Assembly: GCA_902622515.1 (NCBI GenBank) | Contig: CACNQE010000001.1 | Coordinates: forward strand, 124,001-188,000 | Length of the DNA stretch: 64,000 nucleotides | Source of the DNA: an uncultured SAR116 cluster alpha proteobacterium | Lineage (GTDB): Bacteria; Pseudomonadota; Alphaproteobacteria; Puniceispirillales; Puniceispirillaceae | Direction: 5' to 3' | Shown here: positions 9,102-18,057 of the stretch, in pieces | How the letters are laid out: every line of letters begins with the position of its first letter | Position numbering within the stretch: position 1 is the first letter of the stretch | Position numbers and translations under genes: made by a program | The notes under the pieces: generated by a model | What the model was told of the DNA's origin: nothing | What the model saw: only the letters and a program-made list of their open reading frames with translations | Database searches by the model: none

Positions 9102-10040
9102 ATGATAAAGATGGCTTCACTTCGTCAACTAAATTCTCTAATTGCGGTTTATGAGGAAGGTTCTTTTACTGCAGCGTCAGAGCGAGAAAATGCAACTCAA
9201 TCCGGGATTTCTCAACACATAAGCGCAATAGAAAAAGAATTAGGAATTAACTTATTCACCAGAAATTCTAATGGAGTTATTCCTACCACCATATGTCACG
9301 GGTTTTATAAAAAATCTGTTGAAGCTATTCGAACATTAAAAACAGCTGAACAAGAGGCAATGAATGCAGGAAAAGGTCTTTCTGGGAGGGTTAATGCTGG
9401 TCTAATGCCCACATTTACCAGGGCTGCATTGGCTCCTGTTTTAAAATCAATTTCGACAACACATCCAAATATAGAAATAAGTATAGTTGAGTCATACAGT
9501 GGCAGCCTTACAGATATGGTAAAAGCAGGAGAACTAGATTTTGCATTAGTTCCTGTAATGACTGGAACTCAGGGAATAAAATACTCAAATTTAGTAAGAG
9601 ATCGAGAGGTTTTGGTCTCATCTCCATCGTTTGGAAACAAGCAAGGGGAAGAAATTTCTTTAAAAAATCTTGCTCCACTGAAAATAGTTTTACCTACAAA
9701 GGCAAATATCCGGCGAATTAAATTAGAGGATTATTTTACAGCTCATTCAATAGAGATTGCAAATATTATGGAAATGGACTCTATGATCGGAACCTTAGAA
9801 TTAGTAGGGTCAACAGACTGGGTAACTATTCTTCCATATTTAATATGCGTGCCTGATACTCATTCTAATTTAAGACATATAAACCCAATATGCGAACCAA
9901 ATATATACTCCGACTTTGTTATTATAGAACCAATAGGAAGATCATTATCGCCGCAAGCTACTTTCTTCTTAAAATTGTTAAAAGAAGAGATTAGTTCAAT
10001 AGCATGGCAAGAAATACAACCAAATAGGTATATGAATTAA
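9102..10040 (+). CDS. LysR family transcriptional regulator
   Basis: LysR-type regulator, 312 aa. The N-terminal winged helix-turn-helix is ASLRQLNSLIAVYEEGSFT followed by SGISQHISAIEKELGINLF. The C-terminal part is a periplasmic-binding-like effector domain with GRVNAGLMPTFTRAALAPVL and GELDFALVPV. The ATG at 9111 is an equally good start, since GGA lies 8 bases before it and MASLRQLN is a typical beginning. Divergent from the LLM monooxygenase; the intervening palindrome suggests it controls that gene and itself. It may also control the nearby molybdenum hydroxylase, whose operon converges on it. Effector unknown. Confidence 0.92.
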   Translation: MIKMASLRQLNSLIAVYEEGSFTAASERENATQSGISQHISAIEKELGINLFTRNSNGVIPTTICHGFYKKSVEAIRTLKTAEQEAMNAGKGLSGRVNAGLMPTFTRAALAPVLKSISTTHPNIEISIVESYSGSLTDMVKAGELDFALVPVMTGTQGIKYSNLVRDREVLVSSPSFGNKQGEEISLKNLAPLKIVLPTKANIRRIKLEDYFTAHSIEIANIMEMDSMIGTLELVGSTDWVTILPYLICVPDTHSNLRHINPICEPNIYSDFVIIEPIGRSLSPQATFFLKLLKEEISSIAWQEIQPNRYMN

Positions 10041-10080
10041 TTAAATAAAAATGATACCTTAATTTCGTTTCTTTTCAATG

Positions 10081-12459
10081 TCAGATTTTGCCTAATGCTC
10101 GTAAAACCCTTTCTGGCGTCATTGGCATTTGCCATATTCCACAATTAAGGGGTGAAAGCGCATTATTAACTGCATTCATGATAGCAGCAGGGGCGCCACC
10201 AGTGCCTGCTTCCCCTGCTCCCTTTGCACCTAAAACGGAGGTTTTAGTGAAAGTTTCAACATGAGCAACCGTTATTTCAGGCATTTCACTAGCCATAGGC
10301 ACCAGATAATCTGCCATGCTAGCATTTTGCATTTGCCCATCAGCATCATAAACACATTCTTCATACAGTGCACCTCCAATACCTTGAACAACTCCACCTC
10401 GAATTTGGTCATCAACAAGTTGAGGATTAATAACTCTACCACAATCTTCTACAGCCCAAAAATGCAGAATTTTTATTAAACCAGTATTTGTGTCAACTTC
10501 GACATGAGCAGCCATAGCACCGTTCGTAAACACAAATGGGAAATCCGTAACTCGGTAATGACGAGTAGCAATTAATTCGGGCTGAAGATCGTTTGGTAAC
10601 TCATTACCACGGTAATAAACAATTTTGGCTAAATCGCCCAAAGAGATTTTTTGTTCTCCTGAAGATTTCAAAACAACCTCTCCAGAAGCGATATCTAGCT
10701 CTTCAGCTTTTGCCTGTAATATAACAGCTGCTGTACTTAATACTTGTTCTTTTAGAGCATAAGCTGCCTGAAGCATCGCTTCTCCGCCGATCCCCGCTCC
10801 TCTTGATGCCCATGTACCGCCTCCATAAGGCACCGTAGCGGTATCTCCAGTTGTAACTTTAACACGCTCAATGGAAACGCCGAACACATCAGCTGCTATT
10901 TGCTGCAAAATAGCATTGGTTCCCTGCCCTTGTTCGGTGACAGATGATGAAACATGAAGAGCTCCTGCTGCATCAAGTCGTACAGTTGCCCCGTCCTGAG
11001 ATGCTATTGGTGCACCGCCAATTCCGTAAAACATTGGAGATGGGTTAGTAACCTCTACCAAAGAGACAAAACCGATTCCCCGATAAATTCCTTTTTTTCT
11101 ATGCTCTTCCTGGTCTGAAAGCAACTTATCATAATTCATTATTTCTAATAATTTATCTAGACATGCATGATGTGACAAATCATCAAAACGCATCCCAGTT
11201 GCAGATTTGGTGGGATAAGCATCATCTGGGATAAGATTTTTTTTCCTAATTTGAACTGGATCCATCCCAATAACTCGAGCGGCTTCCTCAAGCATGCAGT
11301 CTGAAATCGCCATTGCTATAGGATGACCAACTGCTCTATATTGACACATTAGCGTTTTATTCTGAAATACGACATTGCCAACTGCCTGATAATGCTCGAA
11401 CTGATAGGGAGCACCAGTCAAATTTAAAATTTGATTACACTCTATTGCGGATGTTCTGGGATACATAGAAAATGGCCCAATACCTGTAAAATCATTAAAT
11501 CCTATCCCAACAATGCTTCCATCTTTACGAACACCTATCTTAACATTAACAACATGGTCTCGAGCGTGAATGTCTGTAACAAAACTTTCAAGTCTATCGG
11601 CTGTGAATTTTACCGGTCTTTTTAATAACTTAGCAATTATTGCTGTTGCGATTTCATCACCATAAGTGTGTACTTTAATCCCAAAAGAACCACCTATATC
11701 ATGAGCTACAACACGAACATTTTCTTCTAACATACTGAGATGCTTGGCTAATATAAATTGTAACATATGTGGCGCTTGACCTGCATAGTACATTATTAGC
11801 TCATCATCTCCCGGAACATAGTCACAAACAGTAGCACGTGTTTCTAATGTGACCCCTGTATGTCTGCCGAATTTCATTTGTCTTTCAATAACGATTACGT
11901 CATCACCCGAAAGTGCCTTATCTAGGCTGCCAACCTCAACCTCACGCTTCCATGCTAAATTGCTGTCATATTCTCCATGAATAAGGGGAGATTCTGAAGA
12001 CAAGGCATCCAATGTATCAGTCACAGCTGGTAATGGTTCATAAGTAATATTTATTAATTCAAGGGCGTCCTCGCCTAAAGCCCTTGAGGAACAAACAACA
12101 ACAGCAACTGGTTCTCCTTGCCAACGCGCAACGTCCAAAGCCAATGGATATTGGGCCGGTGATCTTAAACCAGGTAAATGACTTAACACACCAACATAAG
12201 GTTTTACATGTTTTGCAATGTCGTTACCCGTATAAATAGCTATAACACCTTTTGCTTTTTCTGCCTCTTTAATATCAATTGAGATAATTCTCGCATGCGC
12301 GTGAGGAGATCTTAGAAAAACGGCATGTACCATTCTAGGTAGTTGGATATCATCTACGTAATGACCTTTTCCTCTCAACAGACGCGACGCATCTGATCTT
12401 GGAATAGACTTTCCAATATAGTCTGTTGGTTTATCAAAAACAGTTGCTGGACCAGTCAT
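10081..12459 (-). CDS. Molybdenum hydroxylase large subunit (xanthine dehydrogenase family)
   Basis: Molybdopterin-cytosine-dinucleotide-type large subunit, 792 aa, aldehyde oxidase/xanthine dehydrogenase family. Visible features are the a/b hammerhead domain (GKGHYVDDIQLP), VVAHDIGGSFGIK, EQGQGTNAILQQIAA, and the catalytic Glu in KGAGEAGTGG near residue 740. The active-site loop is CQYRAVGHP (about residues 372-380), not the AYxCSFR of form I CO dehydrogenase, so CO oxidation is unlikely. The start is set at 12459: it overlaps the small-subunit stop as TAATG and has AGAGAGG upstream, whereas the upstream in-frame ATG at 12489 lies inside the previous gene. Substrate probably an N-heterocycle or aldehyde (inference). 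Confidence 0.88.
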   Translation of the reverse strand: MTGPATVFDKPTDYIGKSIPRSDASRLLRGKGHYVDDIQLPRMVHAVFLRSPHAHARIISIDIKEAEKAKGVIAIYTGNDIAKHVKPYVGVLSHLPGLRSPAQYPLALDVARWQGEPVAVVVCSSRALGEDALELINITYEPLPAVTDTLDALSSESPLIHGEYDSNLAWKREVEVGSLDKALSGDDVIVIERQMKFGRHTGVTLETRATVCDYVPGDDELIMYYAGQAPHMLQFILAKHLSMLEENVRVVAHDIGGSFGIKVHTYGDEIATAIIAKLLKRPVKFTADRLESFVTDIHARDHVVNVKIGVRKDGSIVGIGFNDFTGIGPFSMYPRTSAIECNQILNLTGAPYQFEHYQAVGNVVFQNKTLMCQYRAVGHPIAMAISDCMLEEAARVIGMDPVQIRKKNLIPDDAYPTKSATGMRFDDLSHHACLDKLLEIMNYDKLLSDQEEHRKKGIYRGIGFVSLVEVTNPSPMFYGIGGAPIASQDGATVRLDAAGALHVSSSVTEQGQGTNAILQQIAADVFGVSIERVKVTTGDTATVPYGGGTWASRGAGIGGEAMLQAAYALKEQVLSTAAVILQAKAEELDIASGEVVLKSSGEQKISLGDLAKIVYYRGNELPNDLQPELIATRHYRVTDFPFVFTNGAMAAHVEVDTNTGLIKILHFWAVEDCGRVINPQLVDDQIRGGVVQGIGGALYEECVYDADGQMQNASMADYLVPMASEMPEITVAHVETFTKTSVLGAKGAGEAGTGGAPAAIMNAVNNALSPLNCGIWQMPMTPERVLRALGKI

Positions 12460-12935
12460 TAATTTTGCCTCTCTTCTATTGTAGTGCAAATAGCGTCAAC
12501 TATTGCTTGGTAACCAGTGCACCTGCAATAATTTCCTGATATGTGTTGTTTTACTAATTCTCTGTCAGCTGGATTACCTTGCTCAATATACTCGATGGAT
12601 GAAGCAAGCATTCCTGGGGTACAATAACCACATTGTAAGGCATTTCTTGTATGGAAGTTTTTGATGAGATCTGATGCATTTTTATCAGTTTCATATCCTT
12701 CTATAGTTGTAATTTCTGACCCATCAGCTTGTACCGCCAAGGTCAGACAACTTCGAATTGTTACTCCATCTAAAAACAGCGTGCATGCGCCACAAACTCC
12801 ATGCTCACAGCCCACATGCGTTCCAGTAAGACCGATTTTTGTTCTGATGAAATCTGCTAAATTCATTCTTACCGGCACATCTTCGATGTGCTTTTCACCG
12901 TTAATAGTAAGAGTTATCTGAGCTGTCTTCATCAT
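12459..12935 (-). CDS. Molybdenum hydroxylase [2Fe-2S] small subunit
   Basis: 158-aa iron-sulfur subunit of the same enzyme. The N-terminal plant-type ferredoxin cluster motif is GCEHGVCGACTL with a fourth Cys in IRSCLTL. The C-terminal helical cluster has CGYCTPGM and CRCTGYQ. These two [2Fe-2S] centres carry electrons between the Mo site and the FAD subunit. Start ATG overlaps the stop of the FAD-subunit gene as TAATG, and its own stop overlaps the large-subunit start the same way, so the three subunits are translationally coupled in the order FAD, FeS, Mo. Confidence 0.93.
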   Translation of the reverse strand: MMKTAQITLTINGEKHIEDVPVRMNLADFIRTKIGLTGTHVGCEHGVCGACTLFLDGVTIRSCLTLAVQADGSEITTIEGYETDKNASDLIKNFHTRNALQCGYCTPGMLASSIEYIEQGNPADRELVKQHISGNYCRCTGYQAIVDAICTTIEERQN

Positions 12936-13774
12936 TATTTTATCCCCTCTAATGCACGCTCAAGGACTACTTTTGCAAGATGCTTTTTGACCTCTGGACC
13001 TGCATTCATATCTCCCTCAAATTGTATATCTTCCGCTGCGTTCTGTGCGTTTTCTATTATACTCTGTGAAAAATCTGAATTGCCAGAAAGTACTTTTTCT
13101 ATGGATGCGATACGAAGCGCTTTTTCTGCGACCCCAAAAAAGGCAACTCTAACTGTTAAATCTTGATCTTGCGCTATACAAACACCTGCCATTGCGTAGT
13201 CACCATGACGTCTTGATATTTCATAAAAACCAAATTTTTGCTTTGGCAGTGCTTTTGGCAAAATAATTTTTGTGATCAACTCATTAGAGGAACAAGCAGT
13301 TTCGTAAATTCCTTTAAAAAATTTATTAGCAGGTTCTTCTCTAATACCTTTATTTGAAGAAACTTCTACTTTTCCATCTAACGCAAGTAAAACAGCTGGC
13401 AACTCGGCCGCAGGGTCTGACAAGCCAATTGAACCGCCAATTGTTCCTCGATTACGGATTGCTGGGTGAGCAATATGCGGAATTACCATGGTAATTAATG
13501 GACAAAATTTTTGAATAACATCACTATCCTGTAATTCACAATATCGAACCATAGCACCAATCTCTATTGCTTTCGGAGTGTCGGTGATTAGAGAGAGTTC
13601 AGAAACACCTGATATGTCAACGATAGTTTTAGGCGTTGCCATCCTGAAATTCATCATTGGCATTAGGCTTTGCCCTCCAGCTAAAAGTTGACACTCTAAT
13701 TCATCTTTTTCTAGCAATGACAAAATACCTGGAATAGAATTTGGTTTTTCATAACTAAAATCAGGCGCTTTCAT
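12935..13774 (-). CDS. Molybdenum hydroxylase FAD-binding medium subunit
   Basis: 279-aa FAD-binding (CoxM / XdhB-like) subunit. FAD-binding motifs are LLAGGQSLMPMMNFRMATP and NRGTIGGSIGLSDPAAELP. The C-terminal CO-dehydrogenase flavoprotein domain follows. ATG start with AGGAC about 7 bases upstream. First gene of the three-subunit operon; the 118-bp gap to the divergent osmC-like gene should hold both promoters. No molybdenum-cofactor maturation gene (XdhC/CoxI, MobA-like) lies beside it in this window. Confidence 0.92.
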   Translation of the reverse strand: MKAPDFSYEKPNSIPGILSLLEKDELECQLLAGGQSLMPMMNFRMATPKTIVDISGVSELSLITDTPKAIEIGAMVRYCELQDSDVIQKFCPLITMVIPHIAHPAIRNRGTIGGSIGLSDPAAELPAVLLALDGKVEVSSNKGIREEPANKFFKGIYETACSSNELITKIILPKALPKQKFGFYEISRRHGDYAMAGVCIAQDQDLTVRVAFFGVAEKALRIASIEKVLSGNSDFSQSIIENAQNAAEDIQFEGDMNAGPEVKKHLAKVVLERALEGIK

Positions 13775-13892
13775 TATAATTGTCCTATTTAAAATTTTCT
13801 TCTTTTAATCTTGCATTCTTTGCAGATGACCATAACAATTATTAACGATTATCCATTTCTTCAAATTAGACAACCCCAAAATAGGATTTCCA

Positions 13893-14357
13893 ATGACAAA
13901 TTTGACTCAAAAATCTGAAGTAATTATGTCAATGTCTGCAACTGGCGAAACACATGCTCGGACAAAAATTAATATTCGTGACGTAAGCTCTGTTATTGAC
14001 GAACCAGAAGTGAGAGGCGGCACGAATCAAGGCCTAACTCCAACAGAAACCTTAATGGCATCATTAATAGGGTGTACAAATGTTATTAGTAAGAGAATCG
14101 CCCACAAAATAGGTATCGAGTTGGGAGAAATGGATATTCAGCTCAGTGCCAAGTTTGACCGACGGGGCACAATGCTTGAAGAAGAAATTGATGTTCCTTT
14201 CTCACAGGTCATAATGGACATTGAAGTCGACACTAACGCAACTGAAGAACAAATTAATATGTTAAAAATAGATTTAGCAAAATTTTGCCCAATAGCTAAA
14301 GTACTTCGTGGAGGTGGTGTGAATATTATAGAAAATTGGATCATTAATCCTTTATAG
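13893..14357 (+). CDS. OsmC family protein
   Basis: 154-aa OsmC/Ohr-fold protein, usually thiol-dependent peroxide reductases. The two conserved cysteines are visible in SLIGCTNVISKRIAHK and LAKFCPIAKVLR, and PTETLMASL is a family signature. The sequence resembles the YhfA-like branch more than Ohr. AGGATTTCCA precedes the ATG. It leads a plus-strand operon with an AhpC/TSA-like protein (54-bp gap), a cyclase and a GST, and diverges from the molybdenum hydroxylase. Peroxide detoxification alongside a hydrogen-peroxide-generating oxidase is a plausible role (inference). Confidence 0.85.
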   Translation: MTNLTQKSEVIMSMSATGETHARTKINIRDVSSVIDEPEVRGGTNQGLTPTETLMASLIGCTNVISKRIAHKIGIELGEMDIQLSAKFDRRGTMLEEEIDVPFSQVIMDIEVDTNATEEQINMLKIDLAKFCPIAKVLRGGGVNIIENWIINPL

Positions 14358-14411
14358 TAGCAAATTATTATTTTAATTTTGAGCTAATACACATTTAAAC
14401 AAGGAATTTTT

Positions 14412-14936
14412 ATGACACATAAATTGATACCAGATACTGAAGCACCGGAATTATCATTACCTTTAGTGGGAGGCGGAAGATGGGTTTTGTCTGAACAAAA
14501 CCCTAAACACTTTACAATGGTAATTTTTTATCGTGGGCTTCATTGTCCAGTATGTAAAAATTATCTTGGTACATTAAATTCAATGATGGAAAAAGTTTCA
14601 GATTTAGGCTTTTCAGTAGTTGTTACTTCAATGGACTCAGAGGAACGCGCCGAACAATCTAAATGTGAATGGGGTCTTGATAAAATTAACGTAGCTTATG
14701 GATTAGACATTGAAACAGCAAAAAAATGGGGCTTGTATATTTCAACTTCAATAAAAGAGGCAGAAAATGACATCTTTTGTGAACCTGGATTAATGTGGAT
14801 ACGCGCAGATGGTACACTTTATCTAATCGATATTGGAAATATGCCTTGGGCAAGACCTGATTTAGAGACTTTAATGCCAAAGGCAAAATTCGCAGTTGAA
14901 AATGATTATCCTGCACGAGGCACAAGCAATCTTTAA
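14412..14936 (+). CDS. AhpC/TSA family (peroxiredoxin-like) protein
   Basis: 174-aa thioredoxin-fold protein of the AhpC/TSA type. The active-site segment is FYRGLHCPVCKNYLGTLN, with a CxxC pair where classical peroxiredoxins have a single peroxidatic Cys after T/S-x-x. This is the peroxiredoxin-like family that acts as a thiol oxidoreductase of unsettled substrate. Good AAGGA site before the ATG. Second gene of the osmC-cyclase-gst operon; 38-bp gap to the cyclase. Confidence 0.8.
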   Translation: MTHKLIPDTEAPELSLPLVGGGRWVLSEQNPKHFTMVIFYRGLHCPVCKNYLGTLNSMMEKVSDLGFSVVVTSMDSEERAEQSKCEWGLDKINVAYGLDIETAKKWGLYISTSIKEAENDIFCEPGLMWIRADGTLYLIDIGNMPWARPDLETLMPKAKFAVENDYPARGTSNL

Positions 14937-14974
14937 TTTCTAATTTATTTTTTAATTTAAAAAGGAGCAATTTA

Positions 14975-15931
14975 ATGGCAAAGTTCACCAGACAACATAT
15001 CTACGATACTGCAAAAGAACTCTCAAACTGGGGACGTTGGGGCGAAAACGACCAACTTGGTACACTAAATAATATTACACCAGAGGATATTGTTAACGCT
15101 GCAAAGCTTATAAAAAAGGGGAAAGTTTTTGCATTGGGACTTGATTTAAAAGAAAAAATTCAGTCTGGTCTTTTTGGTGGTAGGTGGAATATGATACACC
15201 AAATGCTTGCCACAGGCACAGATGCAGTTGCTGGAGTACAAGACTCTGATGGAAAAACCTTTTTAAGGTATGCTGATGATGCAATAAACCTTCCTTGTCA
15301 GGGATCCACCCAGTGGGATGCGCTTTGCCATATTTTTTTAGATGATAAAATGTATAATGGATATCCTGCTACAGATGTCACTATTCACGGTTCAAGCAAT
15401 CTTGGAATTGAACATGTCAGAGACAAAATGGCCGGCAGAGGAGTTCTTTTAGATATAGCTCGATTTAAAGGCGTCGATAGCTTAGAAGATGGCTATCCAA
15501 TAACCAACAAAGACCTTGATGATTGTGCAACTTCCCAAAATGTTCAGATAAAGAAGGGGGATTTTGTAATTGTAAGAACAGGGCATCAAGAACGTTGCCT
15601 TGCCAAGAAAGATTGGACTGGTTATGCAGGCGGAGATGCCCCAGGCCTGGCGTTTGAAACAGCCCATTGGATTAAAAATCATGATATTGCGGCGATATGC
15701 GCTGATACCTGGGGATGTGAAGTACGACCAAATGAAACAGATGAGGCAAACCAACCATGGCACTGGGTTGTGATACCAGCAATTGGTATATCAATGGGAG
15801 AAATTTTTTATCTCAAAGAACTCGCAGAAGATTGTGACCAAGACAAAGTATACGAATTTTTCTTTAATGCTCCACCTCTACATATCCCTGGAGCTGCTGG
15901 TTCACCAATAAATCCTCAAGCAATTAAATAA
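14975..15931 (+). CDS. Cyclase family protein (metal-dependent hydrolase fold)
   Basis: 318-aa member of the Cyclase superfamily that includes kynurenine formamidase and isatin hydrolase. The metal motif HxGTHxDxPxH appears as GSTQWDALCH, the variant of the TQWD subgroup: the first His pair is changed but Asp and the last His are kept. A second conserved block is HDIAAICADTWGCEV, and the end is GAAGSPINPQAI. AAGGAG precedes the ATG. Stop overlaps the GST start (TAATG), so the two are coupled. Hydrolysis of a cyclic amide, lactone or formamide produced by the neighbouring oxygenases is a reasonable guess; substrate unknown. Confidence 0.82.
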   Translation: MAKFTRQHIYDTAKELSNWGRWGENDQLGTLNNITPEDIVNAAKLIKKGKVFALGLDLKEKIQSGLFGGRWNMIHQMLATGTDAVAGVQDSDGKTFLRYADDAINLPCQGSTQWDALCHIFLDDKMYNGYPATDVTIHGSSNLGIEHVRDKMAGRGVLLDIARFKGVDSLEDGYPITNKDLDDCATSQNVQIKKGDFVIVRTGHQERCLAKKDWTGYAGGDAPGLAFETAHWIKNHDIAAICADTWGCEVRPNETDEANQPWHWVVIPAIGISMGEIFYLKELAEDCDQDKVYEFFFNAPPLHIPGAAGSPINPQAIK

Positions 15932-16566
15932 TGCTTAAACTATGGGGAAGAAAATCGTCTTCCAATGTCCAAAAAATATTATGGGCATTGGAAGAACTAG
16001 GGGAACCATATGAGCATGAAATCGTAGGCGGAATTTATGGTGGAAAAGATAAAAAGGAATACGCTTCAAAAACACCAACCAAATTAGTTCCTGTGCTAGA
16101 GGATGGCGATATTGCGCTCTGGGAAAGTCATTCTATTTTGCGTTATCTGGCAAAAAAATTTCCTGAATCAAGCATCGGAATAAAAGACATTCGTAAAGAA
16201 GCAGAGATAAATTGCTGGATAGATTTTAACAGTAGTGCATTTCAACCTGCTGTTATTGGTTTATTTTGGGAATTAGTTCGTACGCCATCAAAACAGCGTT
16301 CAAAAGAGAATGAAGAAAAACAATATAAAGCGTTAATATCCTCATCTATGATAGTAAGCAAACAATTAGAAAACAGAGATTTTTTACTTGGAAATTTCAC
16401 TATCGCAGATATTGCACTAGGAACTCTAATGTATAGAATGAGGGATGTTGCTCCTGATTTGGCGGCAAGGGAACCTCTAAGAAGCTGGTATGACAAATTG
16501 CAAACACGGCCAGGCTACACAAAATTTGTTACTACAAGTTATGAAGAATTGAGAGCAAGGGACTGA
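15931..16566 (+). CDS. Glutathione S-transferase family protein
   Basis: 211-aa soluble GST. The N-terminal thioredoxin-like domain has LWGRKSSSNVQKILWALEE with a Ser-rich active site and the cis-Pro in TPTKLVPVLED, then the glutathione-contact WESHSILRYLA. A helical C-terminal domain with NFTIADIALG follows. ATG overlaps the cyclase stop by one base. Beta/theta-type GSTs of this kind often occur in aromatic-degradation operons as isomerases or thiol-adduct removers. It is the last gene of the four-gene operon and converges on the FAD monooxygenase with a 12-bp gap. Confidence 0.87.
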   Translation: MLKLWGRKSSSNVQKILWALEELGEPYEHEIVGGIYGGKDKKEYASKTPTKLVPVLEDGDIALWESHSILRYLAKKFPESSIGIKDIRKEAEINCWIDFNSSAFQPAVIGLFWELVRTPSKQRSKENEEKQYKALISSSMIVSKQLENRDFLLGNFTIADIALGTLMYRMRDVAPDLAAREPLRSWYDKLQTRPGYTKFVTTSYEELRARD

Positions 16567-16578
16567 TAATTATTGATT

Positions 16579-17769
16579 TTACATTACAATTGTAGCCGTA
16601 GTACTTACTATCTCATGTAAATTAGGATTGCGACTTCCATCTTCATTACCTCCTTCAGGATCCACAAAAATTGTGGCGCCTAAATCGCGCGCCCTATAAT
16701 GAGCCCGGGCAGATGCTGCTACTCTGTCTTCAGAATAAGCGGCTAGTGCATCAGGGATATTTGGAAAGTTATCAAGCGACTTTGCAAGGCATAACGCATC
16801 ACACGCAGCTTTTGTAACGCCCATTCCAACATGCGGACGTGCAACACAAGCCGCATCCCCTACCAAACCAACATTGCCATACCCCATCATTGGCGAGTGA
16901 TGGTCATAAATTGGTGTAAAAAAAGGCATTTCTGATTTTTCTAATATCTCAGCAAAATTTGCAGGTAGGATTTGATGAGCAGTTTCGGTGAAACGCTTCA
17001 TCACATCATCTCGCACAAGAGGAGGTGGTATTGAAACAGAATAGTAATTTCCATTATTATCCGTCAACATATCTTTCAATTCATCTGCTTCAACACCAAT
17101 ATACCACACGAAATTATATCTCCGGCGCCCTTCTCTAAGGTCATTTCCAATGCCGGCTATTGGATAACCAATTATCTGGCTACCCGTGGGCACAAAAAAA
17201 CCAAATGTTTTAAATACATCTAAGCGCACTTCCTTTGACAAATCAGACTCATTGGCCAATGCCCTCCATACAACATAACCTGAAGAGATTGACTTGACAT
17301 CAGGTAACATCTGAGCCCGTATTTTAGAGCCAAAACCATCTGCGCCAATAACCAGATCAGCCTCTATTTCTGTTTTATCATCCAAAATCGCAATTGCTTT
17401 ATTTTGCTCTTGCCGATAACCAATAGCCGCTCTGCCTAAATGATGATGCTGGTCAGGATGAGAGGCACGTAAAAGACTGTGTATTCTATCCCAAGACGTC
17501 ACTATTTGGGGAAACGGCAACCTAAGCAATTCATTCCCATTTTTATCATATGCTGTTCTATCCTTCACATAAACACCCAAATCATCGGTAGTAATGTCAA
17601 TTGCTCTAAGTGCTTCTATTAACACATCATGTGTTACTATCCCCGCACCTCTACCTGATAATTCGATTTCAGTACGCTCAAAAACGTCTACCTGCCACCC
17701 AGACTTACGAAGAGCTGCTGCAGCAAATAAACCACCAATTGAACCACCACAAATAATAGCTTTTTTCAT
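16579..17769 (-). CDS. FAD-dependent (aromatic-ring type) monooxygenase
   Basis: 396-aa single-component flavoprotein hydroxylase of the p-hydroxybenzoate hydroxylase class. The dinucleotide fold is ICGGSIGGLFAAAALRKSGW, the DG motif is VIGADGFGSK, and the GD motif is GLVGDAACVARPHVGMG. IYDHHSPMMGYGNV before the GD motif recalls 2,6-dihydroxypyridine-3-monooxygenase relatives. The start is set at 17769, where AAGGA lies 6 bases upstream and the Rossmann fold begins at once; the ATG at 17796 adds nine residues without support. NAD(P)H and O2-dependent hydroxylation of an aromatic or N-heteroaromatic ring is expected. Confidence 0.86.
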   Translation of the reverse strand: MKKAIICGGSIGGLFAAAALRKSGWQVDVFERTEIELSGRGAGIVTHDVLIEALRAIDITTDDLGVYVKDRTAYDKNGNELLRLPFPQIVTSWDRIHSLLRASHPDQHHHLGRAAIGYRQEQNKAIAILDDKTEIEADLVIGADGFGSKIRAQMLPDVKSISSGYVVWRALANESDLSKEVRLDVFKTFGFFVPTGSQIIGYPIAGIGNDLREGRRRYNFVWYIGVEADELKDMLTDNNGNYYSVSIPPPLVRDDVMKRFTETAHQILPANFAEILEKSEMPFFTPIYDHHSPMMGYGNVGLVGDAACVARPHVGMGVTKAACDALCLAKSLDNFPNIPDALAAYSEDRVAASARAHYRARDLGATIFVDPEGGNEDGSRNPNLHEIVSTTATIVM

Positions 17770-17800
17770 AATATTCCTTAAAGCAAGGTTATTCATTAAA

Positions 17801-17884
17801 CTTGAACAAGCTTAATAAAGATAAAGATATAGACTGATACAACAGATAATCTATCTTGTTCATAATTAAAATTCAAATCTGAAT
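17801..17884. promoter_or_regulatory. Cluster of short inverted repeats upstream of the FAD monooxygenase
   Basis: TGAACAAG (17803-17810) is exactly inverted as CTTGTTCA (17855-17862), 44 bases apart. The first copy is itself near-palindromic (CTTG-AA-CAAG). Between and beside them are AGATA-ATC-TATCT and ATTCA-AATC-TGAAT (17871-17884). The cluster lies 32-115 bases before the monooxygenase start and 100 bases before tRNA-Cys. A looping-type operator is possible; no regulator gene is adjacent. Confidence 0.35.
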
Positions 17885-17983
17885 GTACCTCAAATCATAA
17901 AATTCCCATTTTTTTATAAATTAGAATTTTATTGAACTTTATTGACAGCAACAGCACCTTAGAGTAGCAGACTATATTCATAG

Positions 17984-18057
17984 GGCCCGGTGGCAGAGTG
18001 GTTATGCAGCGGTTTGCAAAACCGTGGACATCGGTTCAATTCCGGTCCGGGCCTCCA
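17984..18057 (+). tRNA. tRNA-Cys (GCA)
   Basis: 74-nt cloverleaf with acceptor GGCCCGG/CCGGGCC, discriminator T and an encoded CCA. The anticodon loop is TTGCAAA on a GCGGT/ACCGT stem, giving anticodon GCA. The T arm contains GGTTCAATTCC. A TTGACA at 17942-17947 lies upstream, but no convincing -10 was seen at normal spacing. Confidence 0.97.

Noticed and set aside
10081-13774. Aerobic CO dehydrogenase (coxMSL)
   Set aside because: Subunit order fits, but the active-site loop is CQYRAVGHP, without the Cys-containing AYxCSFR of CO-oxidising form I, and no cox accessory genes are adjacent.
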